The notes: generated by a model not told the origin, from the sequence alone. Numbered from the stretch's first letter, positions 52,615 through 61,896 are shown. The stretch: 64,000 nucleotides of DNA from Hymenobacter baengnokdamensis (GCF_008728635.1 NZ_CP044285.1:310001-374000), one strand, 5' to 3'. Made by a program: numbers and translations.

Positions 52615-53469
52615 ATGTTTAATCTCCGCCCCTACGCCCTGCTGCTTGCCCTGGCCGCTGCTATGCCCGCCCTGGCTCAAAAACCTGCCAAGCTTACGTA
52701 CACGCAGGATGACCCCAAACGCGTTTATGAGGCCGTGGAGCAGCCGGCCGTGCCCAAAGGTGGCCCCGCCGCCTACGCCGAGTACCTGCAAAGCCACCAG
52801 AAATACCCGACGGCAGCCCTGCAGGCCAAGCAGGAAGGCACGGTGCAGGTGAGCTTCGTGGTAGAGCGAAACGGCACCGTAGACGAGGTGAAAGTGGTGC
52901 AGCCCGTGGCCCCGCTGCTCGATGCCGAAGCCATCCGGGTTATTAAGGCGGCCCCCAGGTGGACGCCGGCTCACAACCACGGCCAGACAGTGCGCCAGCA
53001 CGTTACGGTGCCGGTGAGCTTTGTGCTGGCGCCCGGCTCGGGCGAGGTCGTCGAAATTCCGGCCGCCGGCAGCCCGGCGCCGGGCCGTCCGCTGCCGCCC
53101 GGCGCCGTAGCCGCCGCGCCCGGTACGAGCTCGGTAGTGGGCACGGCCGCCAATGGGGCAGCCATTATCCGACCCGAGAAGTCGGCCCAGCCGGCGGGCG
53201 GCAACGCGGCGTTCTTCTCCTGGATTGCGGCCAACCAGAAATACCCCGACCTGGCCCGTAAGCGGCACATTCAGGCCAAAGTGCCCGTCGAGTTTACCGT
53301 GCAGCCCGATGGCTCGCTCACCGACGTGCGCGTGGTTCAGAAGCACGGCTCGGGCCTCGATGAAGAAGCCGTGCGCCTCATCAAAGCCGCCCCGAAGTGG
53401 GAGCCGGCCACTTACCAGGGCAAGCCGATAAAGCAAAAGATGACCTTGCCGGTTATTTTCCAGCTATAG
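52615..53469 (+). CDS. periplasmic protein with two tandem TonB C-terminal domains
   Basis: A 284-residue protein. Signal peptide MFNLRPYALLLALAAAMPAL with AQ cleavage, then two TonB-C domains: about residues 55-140 (YLQSHQKYPTAALQAKQEGT ... VIKAAPRWTPA) and 200-284 (WIAANQKYPDLARKRHIQAK ... LIKAAPKWEPA), joined by a Pro/Ala/Gly linker. Unlike true TonB it has no N-terminal membrane anchor, so it probably does not transduce energy but binds plug or partner segments in the periplasm. The cyclase-like gene follows after 13 bases. Confidence 0.87.
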   Translation: MFNLRPYALLLALAAAMPALAQKPAKLTYTQDDPKRVYEAVEQPAVPKGGPAAYAEYLQSHQKYPTAALQAKQEGTVQVSFVVERNGTVDEVKVVQPVAPLLDAEAIRVIKAAPRWTPAHNHGQTVRQHVTVPVSFVLAPGSGEVVEIPAAGSPAPGRPLPPGAVAAAPGTSSVVGTAANGAAIIRPEKSAQPAGGNAAFFSWIAANQKYPDLARKRHIQAKVPVEFTVQPDGSLTDVRVVQKHGSGLDEEAVRLIKAAPKWEPATYQGKPIKQKMTLPVIFQL

Positions 53470-53482
53470 GCTCCTTCTACTC

Positions 53483-55009
53483 ATGCCCCCCACCCTCGCT
53501 CTTCCTGTTTCAAGCGGCTGCATCTGGCCGCATCAGCAACGCTACCGCCAAGTGGCCCAGGCCACTGCCCAGGCGCTGTTCGATGCCCTCGACGACGACC
53601 TGCACCCCTACGTTATCGTGCTGGGGCTGCCCCACGATGCGGCGGGCCACCTGCCCATCTGCCAGGAGCCGGCCGAAGCGGGCCTGCCCACCGAGGCCTT
53701 TGCCGGGGCCGTAGCGCAGGGCCTGGCCAGGCACGCGGCCGGCCGGGTGCACATTGCCATGCCCACCGAGGAAACCATGAGCCCGGCCATGCTGCGCATG
53801 CGCTACGAAAACCGCAGCATCCGGGCCGTAGTGCAGCAGATTCTGGACGACCTCAACGACCAGGCCATCTACCAGCATTTTACCGGCTGGCCGGTACGGC
53901 TCGACGATTATTATGTTTTTACTATATTAAGGGTTAATCGCAAACCGCTGCGCTCGTATCCTTCGCTGCAACCCGACCGCTATTACACCGACGGCCGGCC
54001 GCTGGCCAACTCGCTGCTGGTGGGGGCCATGTTTCGCTTCAACGAGGAATGTGTGAAGTGGCTCAATGAGCCCGAACCGGGTGCAGGCTTTCTGTTTCGT
54101 CCCCGCGAAAGCGAAGAGCTGCTGCGCGCCGCCGGCAAAAGCCTGCTCGATACGCCTGCCCACGCCATGGGCGCCGACCCCGGCGTGGCCCGGCTGTTTT
54201 ATACCCTAAATACTATATCCAGCCTGCGCTATGAAGGCGGCGAAGGCGTGGGCCGCCTGCTGCTGGCGCGGCGCGGCCATCCCAACGTGGAGGAGGTTTT
54301 TGCCCTCACCTGCCCCACCCAGCTGAGCGATTACCGGGCCGTGCGCAAGCTGCTCGAAATGGCCAGCCACGATGTGCACCTGCTGGCCGATGGCGAAAAA
54401 GTATATGCCCTGGGCCGCCAGGTGGGCCACTACGACCCCAGCCGCGAAGACTTGTTCGAGATTCACTTCGTCACGCACTATGCATGGGAGTTTGCCCACG
54501 CCGGGCAGATACTGCTGCGCTCGCGCTACGGCCTGCCCACCCTGCCCCGGCCCCGCCTCAACCTTAACCGCTTTCGGCGCGACCTCAAGCGCACCTTCAG
54601 CATTACGCGGCCCGATAAGGTAGAGCACCTCTGGCAGGTAGTGCTCGAAGCCAGCCGCCAGCCCAAGGGTACGCTGCTCGTCATTACTACCGAAGCGCTG
54701 GCCGAAGCCGACCGCCTCAAGCTGCAATGCACGCTTATCGAGCCGGTACCGCTTACGCCGCTCATCACCCAGCTCATCACGGCCATCGACGGGGCCGTAC
54801 TACTCGACCCCGAAGGCTATTGCTATTCTATCGGCGTTATTCTCGACGGGAAAGCCAGCGGCCACGGTACCAGCACGCGCGGGGCGCGCTACAATTCGGC
54901 CGTGCGCTACGTCGATAGCTCGCCTTACCCCTGCCTCGTAGTAGTGGTGAGTGAGGACGGCATGGTGGACGTGCTGACCAAAGAGAACCTGGCTGAAGCC
55001 CGGCAGTAA
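53483..55009 (+). CDS. diadenylate cyclase-like protein with DACNV-type sensor region
   Basis: A 508-residue soluble protein. The C-terminal 85 residues look like the DAC (DisA-N) cyclase fold: AIDGAVLLDPEGYCYSIGVI with the Asp436-Gly-Ala motif, GHGTSTRGARYNSAVRYVDS where the RHR motif would be, and LVVVVSEDGMVDVL. The remaining 400 residues match the sensor-type region (DACNV) that precedes DAC domains in Bacteroidota. If active it would make c-di-AMP or a related dinucleotide. The motif reads RYN instead of RHR, so activity is uncertain. Follows the tandem TonB-C gene by 13 bases; convergent with DUF4442. Confidence 0.8.
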   Translation: MPPTLALPVSSGCIWPHQQRYRQVAQATAQALFDALDDDLHPYVIVLGLPHDAAGHLPICQEPAEAGLPTEAFAGAVAQGLARHAAGRVHIAMPTEETMSPAMLRMRYENRSIRAVVQQILDDLNDQAIYQHFTGWPVRLDDYYVFTILRVNRKPLRSYPSLQPDRYYTDGRPLANSLLVGAMFRFNEECVKWLNEPEPGAGFLFRPRESEELLRAAGKSLLDTPAHAMGADPGVARLFYTLNTISSLRYEGGEGVGRLLLARRGHPNVEEVFALTCPTQLSDYRAVRKLLEMASHDVHLLADGEKVYALGRQVGHYDPSREDLFEIHFVTHYAWEFAHAGQILLRSRYGLPTLPRPRLNLNRFRRDLKRTFSITRPDKVEHLWQVVLEASRQPKGTLLVITTEALAEADRLKLQCTLIEPVPLTPLITQLITAIDGAVLLDPEGYCYSIGVILDGKASGHGTSTRGARYNSAVRYVDSSPYPCLVVVVSEDGMVDVLTKENLAEARQ

Positions 55010-55025
55010 ACCAGCAAAAAATCTA

Positions 55026-55553
55026 CTAGCTTTTGCCAAGGCCACTCTGCTTCGCCCGAAACGACCAGGTGACGCGAAAGACCGCTACCACGTCGCCGGC
55101 TTCGTCGTGGCCGGTGCTGGTGGCCACGACGCTGCGGCCCTCGCCGGTGGCGCGGCTTTCGGCCACCGCCTGCGCAATGGCCGCGCCATCGGCACAGGTG
55201 AAGGTAATGGTGCCCACGGCTTTTTTGCTGAACTCGGCCGTGAGGCCCACAACCAGCATCGATACCGGGCCGCCGCTCTGCACGTGCATCATGGCCTGAA
55301 TACCCGAAGCCAGCTCGGCCGCCATTGCCAGGCAGGCAAAGTAGATGCTCCGAAAGGGGTTTTGGGTGAGGTACTTATACCGAATAGTAACAGTGGCGGC
55401 TTCCGGCGTAAGAGCTCGCAGCCGCAGGCCGGCCAGCCAGGCCATCGGCAGCTTGCGCAGCATAAACAGCCGCAGCCGGGCGGGGCTCAGCACCTGGCGG
55501 CGAAACGCAGCGGCTGCCGGAGAGTCGGCCGCCGGCATGGGAGAAGGAGTCAT
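55026..55553 (-). CDS. DUF4442 hotdog-fold protein
   Basis: A 175-residue protein of the DUF4442 group of hotdog-fold thioesterase relatives. Marks: VTIRYKYLTQNPFRSIYFAC, LAMAAELASGIQAMMHVQSG and the late FRVTWSFRAK strand. Family members are presumed acyl-CoA thioesterases. ATG 55553 (MTPSPMPAAD) is chosen over 55559. Convergent with the cyclase-like gene, 16 bases between stop codons. Confidence 0.82.
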   Translation of the reverse strand: MTPSPMPAADSPAAAAFRRQVLSPARLRLFMLRKLPMAWLAGLRLRALTPEAATVTIRYKYLTQNPFRSIYFACLAMAAELASGIQAMMHVQSGGPVSMLVVGLTAEFSKKAVGTITFTCADGAAIAQAVAESRATGEGRSVVATSTGHDEAGDVVAVFRVTWSFRAKQSGLGKS

Positions 55554-55598
55554 GACCACAAGGCACCGGCCGAAACAGACGCAGCCAGCGCCGCGAAG

Positions 55599-56111
55599 CT
55601 AGGGCTTTTTGACGCGCCGGGCCGGAGCTTTCTTAACCACCAGCTCCTTGTAGCCAAACGTGGGGTCAGTTTCGCGCCCAAACTGCAGCTCCGGCAGCGC
55701 GCCCAACACAATTTCGGCCGTGGTATAAATGCGGCAGCCATCGAGCAAATGGCCGCCCAGCGTACGGCCCGTGCTATCGGCCACGGCCAGGTGCAGGTGC
55801 CCGCCCGCTGCGGCCGATAGCGTACCCACCAGCGAGACAATCTCAAAATGCCCGCGGTAGTGCGTGGCGTTTTCCTGGTTGGCCAGGCGCAGGCTCACTT
55901 CGGTAAGGCTACCGACGCAGGTAAGTACGGCAACAGCCTCCAGGTGGTGAGCAGCTACGAAAGCCGTAAGCTGCTGGCGCAGGTCGGCGCCGGGTTTCAG
56001 GCGTAGCGCGTAGGCTTTGAGCGGAGAGGAAGGAACCACGGCAGCGGTTGTTTGCGCCTGCACCGTGCCGGCGAGCAGCCCGAGCAGTAGCAACGAAAGA
56101 AGTTTCAGCAC
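55599..56111 (-). CDS. exported PPC (DUF296) domain protein
   Basis: A 170-residue protein. Signal peptide MLKLLSLLLLGLLAGTVQAQ, then a PPC/DUF296 domain (about 30-150): YALRLKPGADLRQQLTAFV, VLTCVGSLTEVSLRLANQE, and GHLHLAVADSTGRTLGGHLL with the His pair that can bind metal. Most bacterial PPC proteins are cytosolic and possibly DNA-linked, so an export signal is noteworthy. It follows the DUF4097-like gene on the same strand by 58 bases. Confidence 0.83.
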   Translation of the reverse strand: MLKLLSLLLLGLLAGTVQAQTTAAVVPSSPLKAYALRLKPGADLRQQLTAFVAAHHLEAVAVLTCVGSLTEVSLRLANQENATHYRGHFEIVSLVGTLSAAAGGHLHLAVADSTGRTLGGHLLDGCRIYTTAEIVLGALPELQFGRETDPTFGYKELVVKKAPARRVKKP

Positions 56112-56169
56112 CGCGCAAAGCTAAGCGGCGAGCGGCCGGGCAGTCCGGCGATTTCTCTCTTCCCGGCTT

Positions 56170-57390
56170 TTATTTGCTAAATCGCACCGTGCCGTAGCGC
56201 ACCTTAATATTCACATTGCCGGCACCGGGCGCCGGCACCCGGCCGCCGTACACCCCCAGCACATCGGCAATGCCCTGGCTCGTCTCGCCCGAGGAAAGCA
56301 CGCGCACCTGCTTTTTATCGACCAGCAGCTGGCCCTGCTCGGTGCTTACGTCAAAGCGAAAGCTCGGGGTAGCCTCGGCAAACCCCAGCCGAATGGTACT
56401 ATAGCCGCCATCGAGGGTTATCTGGCGGAAGTTGGCTCCCATGTCGCGCACTTCAAAATCGGGGCAGTAGCGCACGGCCATATCCAGGCCTTCGCTGAGC
56501 TTTCCTACGCTAAAGTGTGAGTAGCCCGATGAGCCCCGTAAGGTGCGCACGGTACCCAGCGCCACATCGCCGTATTTGCTGTGCACCGTCAGGTCGTGCA
56601 CCGTGCCCATATCCACATCTGAGTAATTGGTGCGCAACTCAATCTGCTCACCGGCTTCCAGGCGCAGGCGGGCGTAGTCGGCTTCAAAGCTGGCCTGGCG
56701 GGCATAGGGCAGCGTTGCGTCGCCGTTGGCAATATGTACCACGTTGCCGGTGCCGGCCAGACGGCCGGTGCGCAGCGTGCCGTAGTTTACGGTGAGCTTC
56801 GCCGGCCCCTGCCAGTCGCTGGCTACCGCCACATCGGCAAAGCTGGTGGTCACGCACAGGGCGGTAGTGCCGGGCAGCCACACGGTGTAGTTTACCTCAT
56901 AGCGGCAGCCGCCCCCGCTGCATTTACCCTTCAGGGCCGGCCCAAACTGCGAGTTGACGGCTACCCCACCCGTGCGGGCATCGTACTCAAGCCACTGCAC
57001 ACTCAGGCCATCGAGCAGTTGGTTGGCCGCCACGGCTGTTTCGGCGCGAGCTATCAGCTCGGCTTCTACCTTCATTTCCGGCTTGTCCCAGCTACTTATG
57101 CGCACGTGGCCGTACCGGGTGTCGAGCGAAAAAGCCTGCCCCGCCTTCACTACCCGAAAGCTGCGGCTGATGCGCCGCCGCTGCTCAATGGGCGGCGTTT
57201 TTTCTTCCTGCACCGGGCTCGGCTGCGCGGCCGGGCTCTCCTGTCCCCCGCCGGCAACAGGTGCTATATAGTACATCATCTGTACCCGGTCAGCAGGCCG
57301 CTCGGGGGCAGTCTGGCCCAGCACGGGCCGGCTTAGCCCAACCACTAGCAGCCCCAGTCCGGCCAGCTGAAAACTGCGCTTAGTGGTCAT
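56170..57390 (-). CDS. exported DUF4097-like beta-solenoid protein
   Basis: A 406-residue protein. Signal peptide with cleavage near VLGQ. From about residue 80 the sequence repeats short strands typical of DUF4097/adhesin-like solenoids (FSLDTRYGHVRISSWDKPEM, LTVNYGTLRTGRLAGTGNVV, LRTNYSDVDMGTVHDLTVHS, SKYGDVALGTVRTL). One pair of Cys occurs in GKCSGGGCRYEV. In Bacteroidota such proteins often follow an ECF sigma/anti-sigma pair, as here; its ATG overlaps the anti-sigma-like gene by 11 bases. Role unknown. Confidence 0.82.
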   Translation of the reverse strand: MTTKRSFQLAGLGLLVVGLSRPVLGQTAPERPADRVQMMYYIAPVAGGGQESPAAQPSPVQEEKTPPIEQRRRISRSFRVVKAGQAFSLDTRYGHVRISSWDKPEMKVEAELIARAETAVAANQLLDGLSVQWLEYDARTGGVAVNSQFGPALKGKCSGGGCRYEVNYTVWLPGTTALCVTTSFADVAVASDWQGPAKLTVNYGTLRTGRLAGTGNVVHIANGDATLPYARQASFEADYARLRLEAGEQIELRTNYSDVDMGTVHDLTVHSKYGDVALGTVRTLRGSSGYSHFSVGKLSEGLDMAVRYCPDFEVRDMGANFRQITLDGGYSTIRLGFAEATPSFRFDVSTEQGQLLVDKKQVRVLSSGETSQGIADVLGVYGGRVPAPGAGNVNIKVRYGTVRFSK

Positions 57391-58174
57391 TCCGGCGCAT
57401 TACATTATCGGCGATTCCCCGGCTATCGGCCAGCACATACTCGCCATTGGCGGAAGCACTGCCGCCAGCCAGGTCGGCCTGGTCGCTGCCGTGCAGCTGT
57501 AGCTGCCGGTCCAGAATATCGAGCCTGATTTGCAGATTGCGGTTCATCGCCGTCAGCACTACTTCGGGCTGCGGATGACGGGGCAGCTCGCGCTTCAGCT
57601 GCTGATAGCTCGAATCGAGGCCAATAAGCTCACGCGTCCACTCGGCCGTGGCAGACGGCGCAAGCTGGCTAAGCTGCGTTTGGCGGTCGGTAAGCTGCGC
57701 AATGTAGTAGCGCTCCATGCCGTGCACGGCCGTGTCAAGGCGGGCATCTACGTCGGTGCCCCCCTGGCTGGCGGCCAGCACACTGGCATCAGGCCCCAGG
57801 TATAAGGCGGCGTCGGTAGCGCTGCTGCTGGTTTCGGTGTGCTGGCTGGCTACCGCCGGGCTATGCTTGGTTTTCCAGGCTTCCCCGGCGCCTGCCGCAA
57901 TTATCAGCGCCGCCAAAGCTGCCACAAGGCCATAGCGCTGCCAGCGCTCAGCCTTATAGGCTGGCTGCGTGGCCACCGGCTCATGCACCCGCGGCAGTTC
58001 GGCATCCTGGTTTACAAATACACTCATGCGCGGCGACACCGCTTCGGCGCTGCTGTCGCCGTGCAGCTGCTTTTCGAGGGCCGCCCACAGCTCGGGCCGG
58101 GGCTCGTGCAGGTCGAAGTCGGCCCGGTGCCGCTCCGCGTAATTTTCTAGTGACTGACGATTAATAGGTTCCAT
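57380..58174 (-). CDS. anti-sigma-factor-like single-pass membrane protein
   Basis: A 264-residue protein: cytoplasmic N-terminus (residues 1-75; ENYAERHRADFDLHEPRPEL), one transmembrane helix (about 78-96, YGLVAALAALIIAAGAG) and a helical periplasmic part with LPRHPQPEVVLTAMNRNLQI. It lies between an ECF sigma gene (127 bases upstream) and the DUF4097-like gene (overlap 11 bases), which is the typical place of the anti-sigma factor. No zinc motif. Role from context. Confidence 0.75.
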   Translation of the reverse strand: MEPINRQSLENYAERHRADFDLHEPRPELWAALEKQLHGDSSAEAVSPRMSVFVNQDAELPRVHEPVATQPAYKAERWQRYGLVAALAALIIAAGAGEAWKTKHSPAVASQHTETSSSATDAALYLGPDASVLAASQGGTDVDARLDTAVHGMERYYIAQLTDRQTQLSQLAPSATAEWTRELIGLDSSYQQLKRELPRHPQPEVVLTAMNRNLQIRLDILDRQLQLHGSDQADLAGGSASANGEYVLADSRGIADNVMRRNDH

Positions 58175-58301
58175 AATGAATAGGGTTCCGCCTCAACGCG
58201 GAGTAGAACGATTGCGCGGGGCTAATACGAGTGCCACGCCGCAACGGCTGGTAACTTGGGGTGGGTAGGAGAAGAATTTGCTAAAGCGTAATGCTAGTCT
58301 G

Positions 58302-58877
58302 CTAACTCAGGCCGCGCTGCATCGCCAGCTCGCGCAGGCGCTGCCGCGCCCGGCTGTACTGCGACTTCGAGGTCGATTCGGTAATGCCCAGAATGCCGGC
58401 TATTTCGAGGTGGTCGTAGCCTTCCAGCAGGTAAAGCGAGAGCACCACCCGGTAGCCATCGGGCAGCTCCTGAATGCAGCGCCGCAGCACGTCGGCCCGG
58501 TACTGCTGCTCGTCGGCATCGTCGGCGGCGTGCGGCGACGCCAGCTCGGCGGGGGCCGCGTCGTGGTGAAAGTCTTCGAGCGGCACCAGCTGCAAGCGCC
58601 GCTGCCGCAGGCAATTAATACTCTTATTGACTACAATCCGCTTGAGCCAGGCTCCGAACGACGAGTCGCCCTTATACCCGCTCAGCTCCCGAAACGCGCT
58701 CAGGAAAGACTCCTGCAATACATCCTCCGCCTCAGCATAGTCGCCCGTGATACGCAGCGCCGCGTTGAACATGGCCTTCGAGTAGCGGCGGTACAGCTCG
58801 GCCTGCGCCTGCCGGTCGTTTACGCGGCACCGCTCTACCAGCGGGGCATTAATATCGATATAGGCAACGGCTTCCAT
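58302..58877 (-). CDS. ECF-type RNA polymerase sigma factor
   Basis: A 191-residue sigma factor. Region 2: ELYRRYSKAMFNAALRITGD, AEDVLQESFLSAFRELSGYK, SFGAWLKRIVVNKSINCLRQ. Region 4: LPDGYRVVLSLYLLEGYDHL followed by GITESTSKSQYSRARQRLRE, the helix-turn-helix. ATG 58877 (MEAVAYIDIN) is preferred over one two codons upstream. It heads the operon with the anti-sigma-like and DUF4097-like genes. Confidence 0.9.
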   Translation of the reverse strand: MEAVAYIDINAPLVERCRVNDRQAQAELYRRYSKAMFNAALRITGDYAEAEDVLQESFLSAFRELSGYKGDSSFGAWLKRIVVNKSINCLRQRRLQLVPLEDFHHDAAPAELASPHAADDADEQQYRADVLRRCIQELPDGYRVVLSLYLLEGYDHLEIAGILGITESTSKSQYSRARQRLRELAMQRGLS

Positions 58878-59035
58878 AGGCAAACTCGGCTAACAGTAAA
58901 GCGCAAAGGTCGGTGGCTTTCCGAAATTGTACCCTAACAGACAAAGCGCACGCGCGTCGGGTTGCACTGTGTGGCGATAATGATTACCAGCGCACGAAAT
59001 ACATATAAAATTTCATATATTATAAATCGACCTCC

Positions 59036-61663
59036 CTACTCCTGCGTCCGCTGCTGAAGCAGGCGCACTACCAGGCCCGTCCAGCCGGTTTGGTGGCTGG
59101 CCCCGAGGCCGCGGCCATCATCGCCATGAAAAAACTCGTGAAACAGCAGGTAATTTTTAAAATGCGGGTCGTGCTGCAATAGCGCCGAGTTGCCGAAGGC
59201 CGGCCGCTTGCCAGTAGCATCCTTCAGCAGCAGCCGGGCCAGGCGCTCGGCCAGGGCATCGGCTATTTCCTTGAGGTTGTGCTGCTGCCCCGAGCCCGTC
59301 GGATACTCTACCGTGAAGGTGTCGCCATAATAGGCATAAAACCGCTGCAACGACTCGATAATAAGATAGTTGACCGGAAACCAGACCGGCCCGCGCCAGT
59401 TGGAGTTGCCCCCGAACATATCCGATTCGGCCTCGCCTGGCACGTACGTTACCTTGAAGCTTGCTTCTTCGGCCTGATACTCATACGGGTGCTCAAGGTG
59501 GTAGCGCGACAACGACCGGATGCCGTGGTCAGACAGAAATTCGGTCTCGTCCAGCATCCGCGCCAGCACGCTTTTGAGGCGGCTGCGTCGCATCAGGCTC
59601 AGCAGGTGGCGGTGCGTGCCCGTCCCCAATTCCTGCCAGCGGCTTACCTGGCCCACAAGGTGCGGCCGGTTTTCTATCAGCCACTGAGCCCGGGCCGTAA
59701 ACTGCGGCATGGCATTGAGCAGCTCATCCTCAATCACTTCTACTGCAAACAGCGGAATCAGGCCCACCATAGAGCGAATGCGCAGGCGCGACCGCGAGTC
59801 GTCGGGGGTGTGCAGCACGTCGTAGTAAAACTGGTCTTCCTCGTCCCAGAGGTTAAAATCGCCGCCCCCACCACGTGTCATCGCATAAGCAATGTGCAGA
59901 AAGTGCTCGAAGAACTTACTGGCCATTTCCTGATACACGGGGTTGGTTTTGGCCAGCTCCAGCGCCATGCGCATCAGGTTGAGGGCAAACATGGCCATCC
60001 AGCTCGTGCCGTCACTCTGCTCAATCTTTCCGCCGGTGGGCAGCGGGGCCGAGCGGTCAAACACGCCGATGTTGTCCATCCCCAGAAAGCCCCCCTCAAA
60101 GATGTTGCGCTCGTCGTGGTCTTTGCGGTTTACCCACCACGTAAACGTCATCACCAGCTTCTGAAATACGGCTTCCAGAAACGGGGTGTCGCCGTTGCCG
60201 CCGTTAAGCTTACGGTCCATCTGGTACACCCGCCACGTGGCCCAGGCGTGTACCGGCGCATTCACGTCCTCAAACTTCCACTCGTAGGCCGGCATCTGGC
60301 CGTTGGGGTGCAGGTAGCCGTCCTGCGTCAGCAGCCGCAGTTGCTGCTTGGCAAAGCTGGCATCAACCATCGCCAGCGGCAGGCAATGAAAGGCTAGGTC
60401 CCAGGCCGCATACCACGGATACTCCCACTTGTCGGGCATTGAGATGATGTCGGCATTGTGCAAGTGGCGCCAGCTTGAGTTGCGGCCCTTCTGCCGCTCC
60501 TTCGGCGCGGGCCAGGCCGGGTCGCCGTCGAGCCACTGGCTTACATCGTAGTAATAAAACTGCTTGCTCCAAAGCATACCGGCAAAGGCCTGCCGCTGCA
60601 CATTGCGGGCATCAGGGTCAGCCACGCCCTCCTGCACGCAGTCGTAAAACACTTCAGCTTCATGCTGCCGGGCGGCAAAAAGCTCGTCGAAATTCGCAAA
60701 AGGCGTATCGTGTACCGGCTGGCTCAGGCGCAGACGTACCACCTGCGCTTCGCCCGGTGCCGTCGTAAACACGTAATGCGCCGCCGCTTTCGTACCCATC
60801 CGCGCTGGGTTCACCGCTTTCTGCCGGCCGCCTACCAGAAAGTCGTTAATACCATCCTTAAAGTAGGATTCGCCGGCTGGTTGGCGGCCCAACAGGCTCG
60901 TATTGGTTTCATTCTCGCAGAACAGCAGCTCGGGCTCCTGGTCATTATATAACTGGTACTGGCCCAGCTCCCAATGTGTCGCCTGCACTACCCCGGCCGC
61001 TACCTGGCGCAGCTCGGGGCGTCGGTCGTCGTTGCCCCAGGCCCAGGTATTGCGAAACCATAGCTGCGGCAGCACGTGCAGGATAGCAGCTTCCGGCCCG
61101 CGGTTGTGCGCTGTAATGCGTACCAGTATATCGTCGGGCCCGGCCTTGGCATATTCTATAAATACATCGAAGTAGCGGCTCTCGTCAAAAATACCCGTAT
61201 CCAGCAGCTCGTACTCCGGCTCCAGCCGGGTGCGCCGGCCATTCTCCGCAATCAGCTTTTCGTACGGAAAAGCCTGCTGCGGATACTTATAAAGCATTTT
61301 CATGTACGAGTGCGTGGGCGTACTATCCAGGTAATAGTACTGCTCTTTTACATCCTCCCCGTGGTTGCCCTGGCCGTTCGTGAGGCCAAAGAGCCGCTCC
61401 TTCAGCTGCTCATCCGCCCCATTCCAGAGTCCAATGGCAAAGCATAGCCGCTGTTTATCGTCGCTTAGCCCCGCAATGCCTTCTTCTCCCCAGCGGTACG
61501 CATACGAGCGCGCCATCTCGTGGGTGATAAAGTCCCAGGCATTGCCATCGGCGCTATAGTCCTCGCGCACCGTGCCCCACTGCCGCTCGGTAAGGTAAGG
61601 GCCGAATTTTCGCCAGCTCGCTGTATGGTTATTGGCTTCCGCCAGACGTCGCTGCTCTTCCAT
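59036..61663 (-). CDS. GH63-like (MGH1-type) glycoside hydrolase
   Basis: An 875-residue, probably cytoplasmic enzyme with no signal peptide. The N-terminal beta-sandwich part begins WRKFGPYLTERQWGTVREDY; the (alpha/alpha)6 barrel includes WEYPWYAAWDLAFHCLPLAM, EGGFLGMDNIGVFDRSAPLP, IEQSDGTSWMAMFALNLMRM and MFGGNSNWRGPVWFPVNYLI. The layout matches GH63/MGH1 proteins, which hydrolyse alpha-glucosides or mannosylglycerate-type compounds. A role in glycogen/trehalose or osmolyte turnover is possible but not shown. It stands alone, between the sigma operon and rplQ. Confidence 0.88.
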   Translation of the reverse strand: MEEQRRLAEANNHTASWRKFGPYLTERQWGTVREDYSADGNAWDFITHEMARSYAYRWGEEGIAGLSDDKQRLCFAIGLWNGADEQLKERLFGLTNGQGNHGEDVKEQYYYLDSTPTHSYMKMLYKYPQQAFPYEKLIAENGRRTRLEPEYELLDTGIFDESRYFDVFIEYAKAGPDDILVRITAHNRGPEAAILHVLPQLWFRNTWAWGNDDRRPELRQVAAGVVQATHWELGQYQLYNDQEPELLFCENETNTSLLGRQPAGESYFKDGINDFLVGGRQKAVNPARMGTKAAAHYVFTTAPGEAQVVRLRLSQPVHDTPFANFDELFAARQHEAEVFYDCVQEGVADPDARNVQRQAFAGMLWSKQFYYYDVSQWLDGDPAWPAPKERQKGRNSSWRHLHNADIISMPDKWEYPWYAAWDLAFHCLPLAMVDASFAKQQLRLLTQDGYLHPNGQMPAYEWKFEDVNAPVHAWATWRVYQMDRKLNGGNGDTPFLEAVFQKLVMTFTWWVNRKDHDERNIFEGGFLGMDNIGVFDRSAPLPTGGKIEQSDGTSWMAMFALNLMRMALELAKTNPVYQEMASKFFEHFLHIAYAMTRGGGGDFNLWDEEDQFYYDVLHTPDDSRSRLRIRSMVGLIPLFAVEVIEDELLNAMPQFTARAQWLIENRPHLVGQVSRWQELGTGTHRHLLSLMRRSRLKSVLARMLDETEFLSDHGIRSLSRYHLEHPYEYQAEEASFKVTYVPGEAESDMFGGNSNWRGPVWFPVNYLIIESLQRFYAYYGDTFTVEYPTGSGQQHNLKEIADALAERLARLLLKDATGKRPAFGNSALLQHDPHFKNYLLFHEFFHGDDGRGLGASHQTGWTGLVVRLLQQRTQE

Positions 61664-61844
61664 TAATATAGTAAATTTATAATATTATTCTTATCCGCTT
61701 CCACCCGGCCTCCAGCCCCTGGGTTGCCTAATCGGTTTACGCCGCTTCTATCTTCTGCCACTCGTAATACTGGTTCTCACGCTCACAGTTGCCTTTGAGC
61801 ACGTTTTACGATAAGACAGGCGTTACATCCTCAATAGCGCACAA

Positions 61845-61879
61845 AAAAAGGGACGTGCCGTGAAGCACGTCCCTTTTTC
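61845..61879 (-). terminator. intrinsic terminator of the rpsD-rpoA-rplQ operon
   Basis: AAAAAGGGACGTGC pairs with GCACGTCCCTTTTT around a 6-base loop, 18 bases beyond the rplQ stop. Confidence 0.92.
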
Positions 61880-61896
61880 TATTACGTAGCAGCAGA

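Noticed and set aside
61664..61844. tRNA or other RNA in the gap between the glycosidase and rplQ
   Set aside because: No cloverleaf, conserved T-loop or family motif could be found; only the rplQ terminator is supported.
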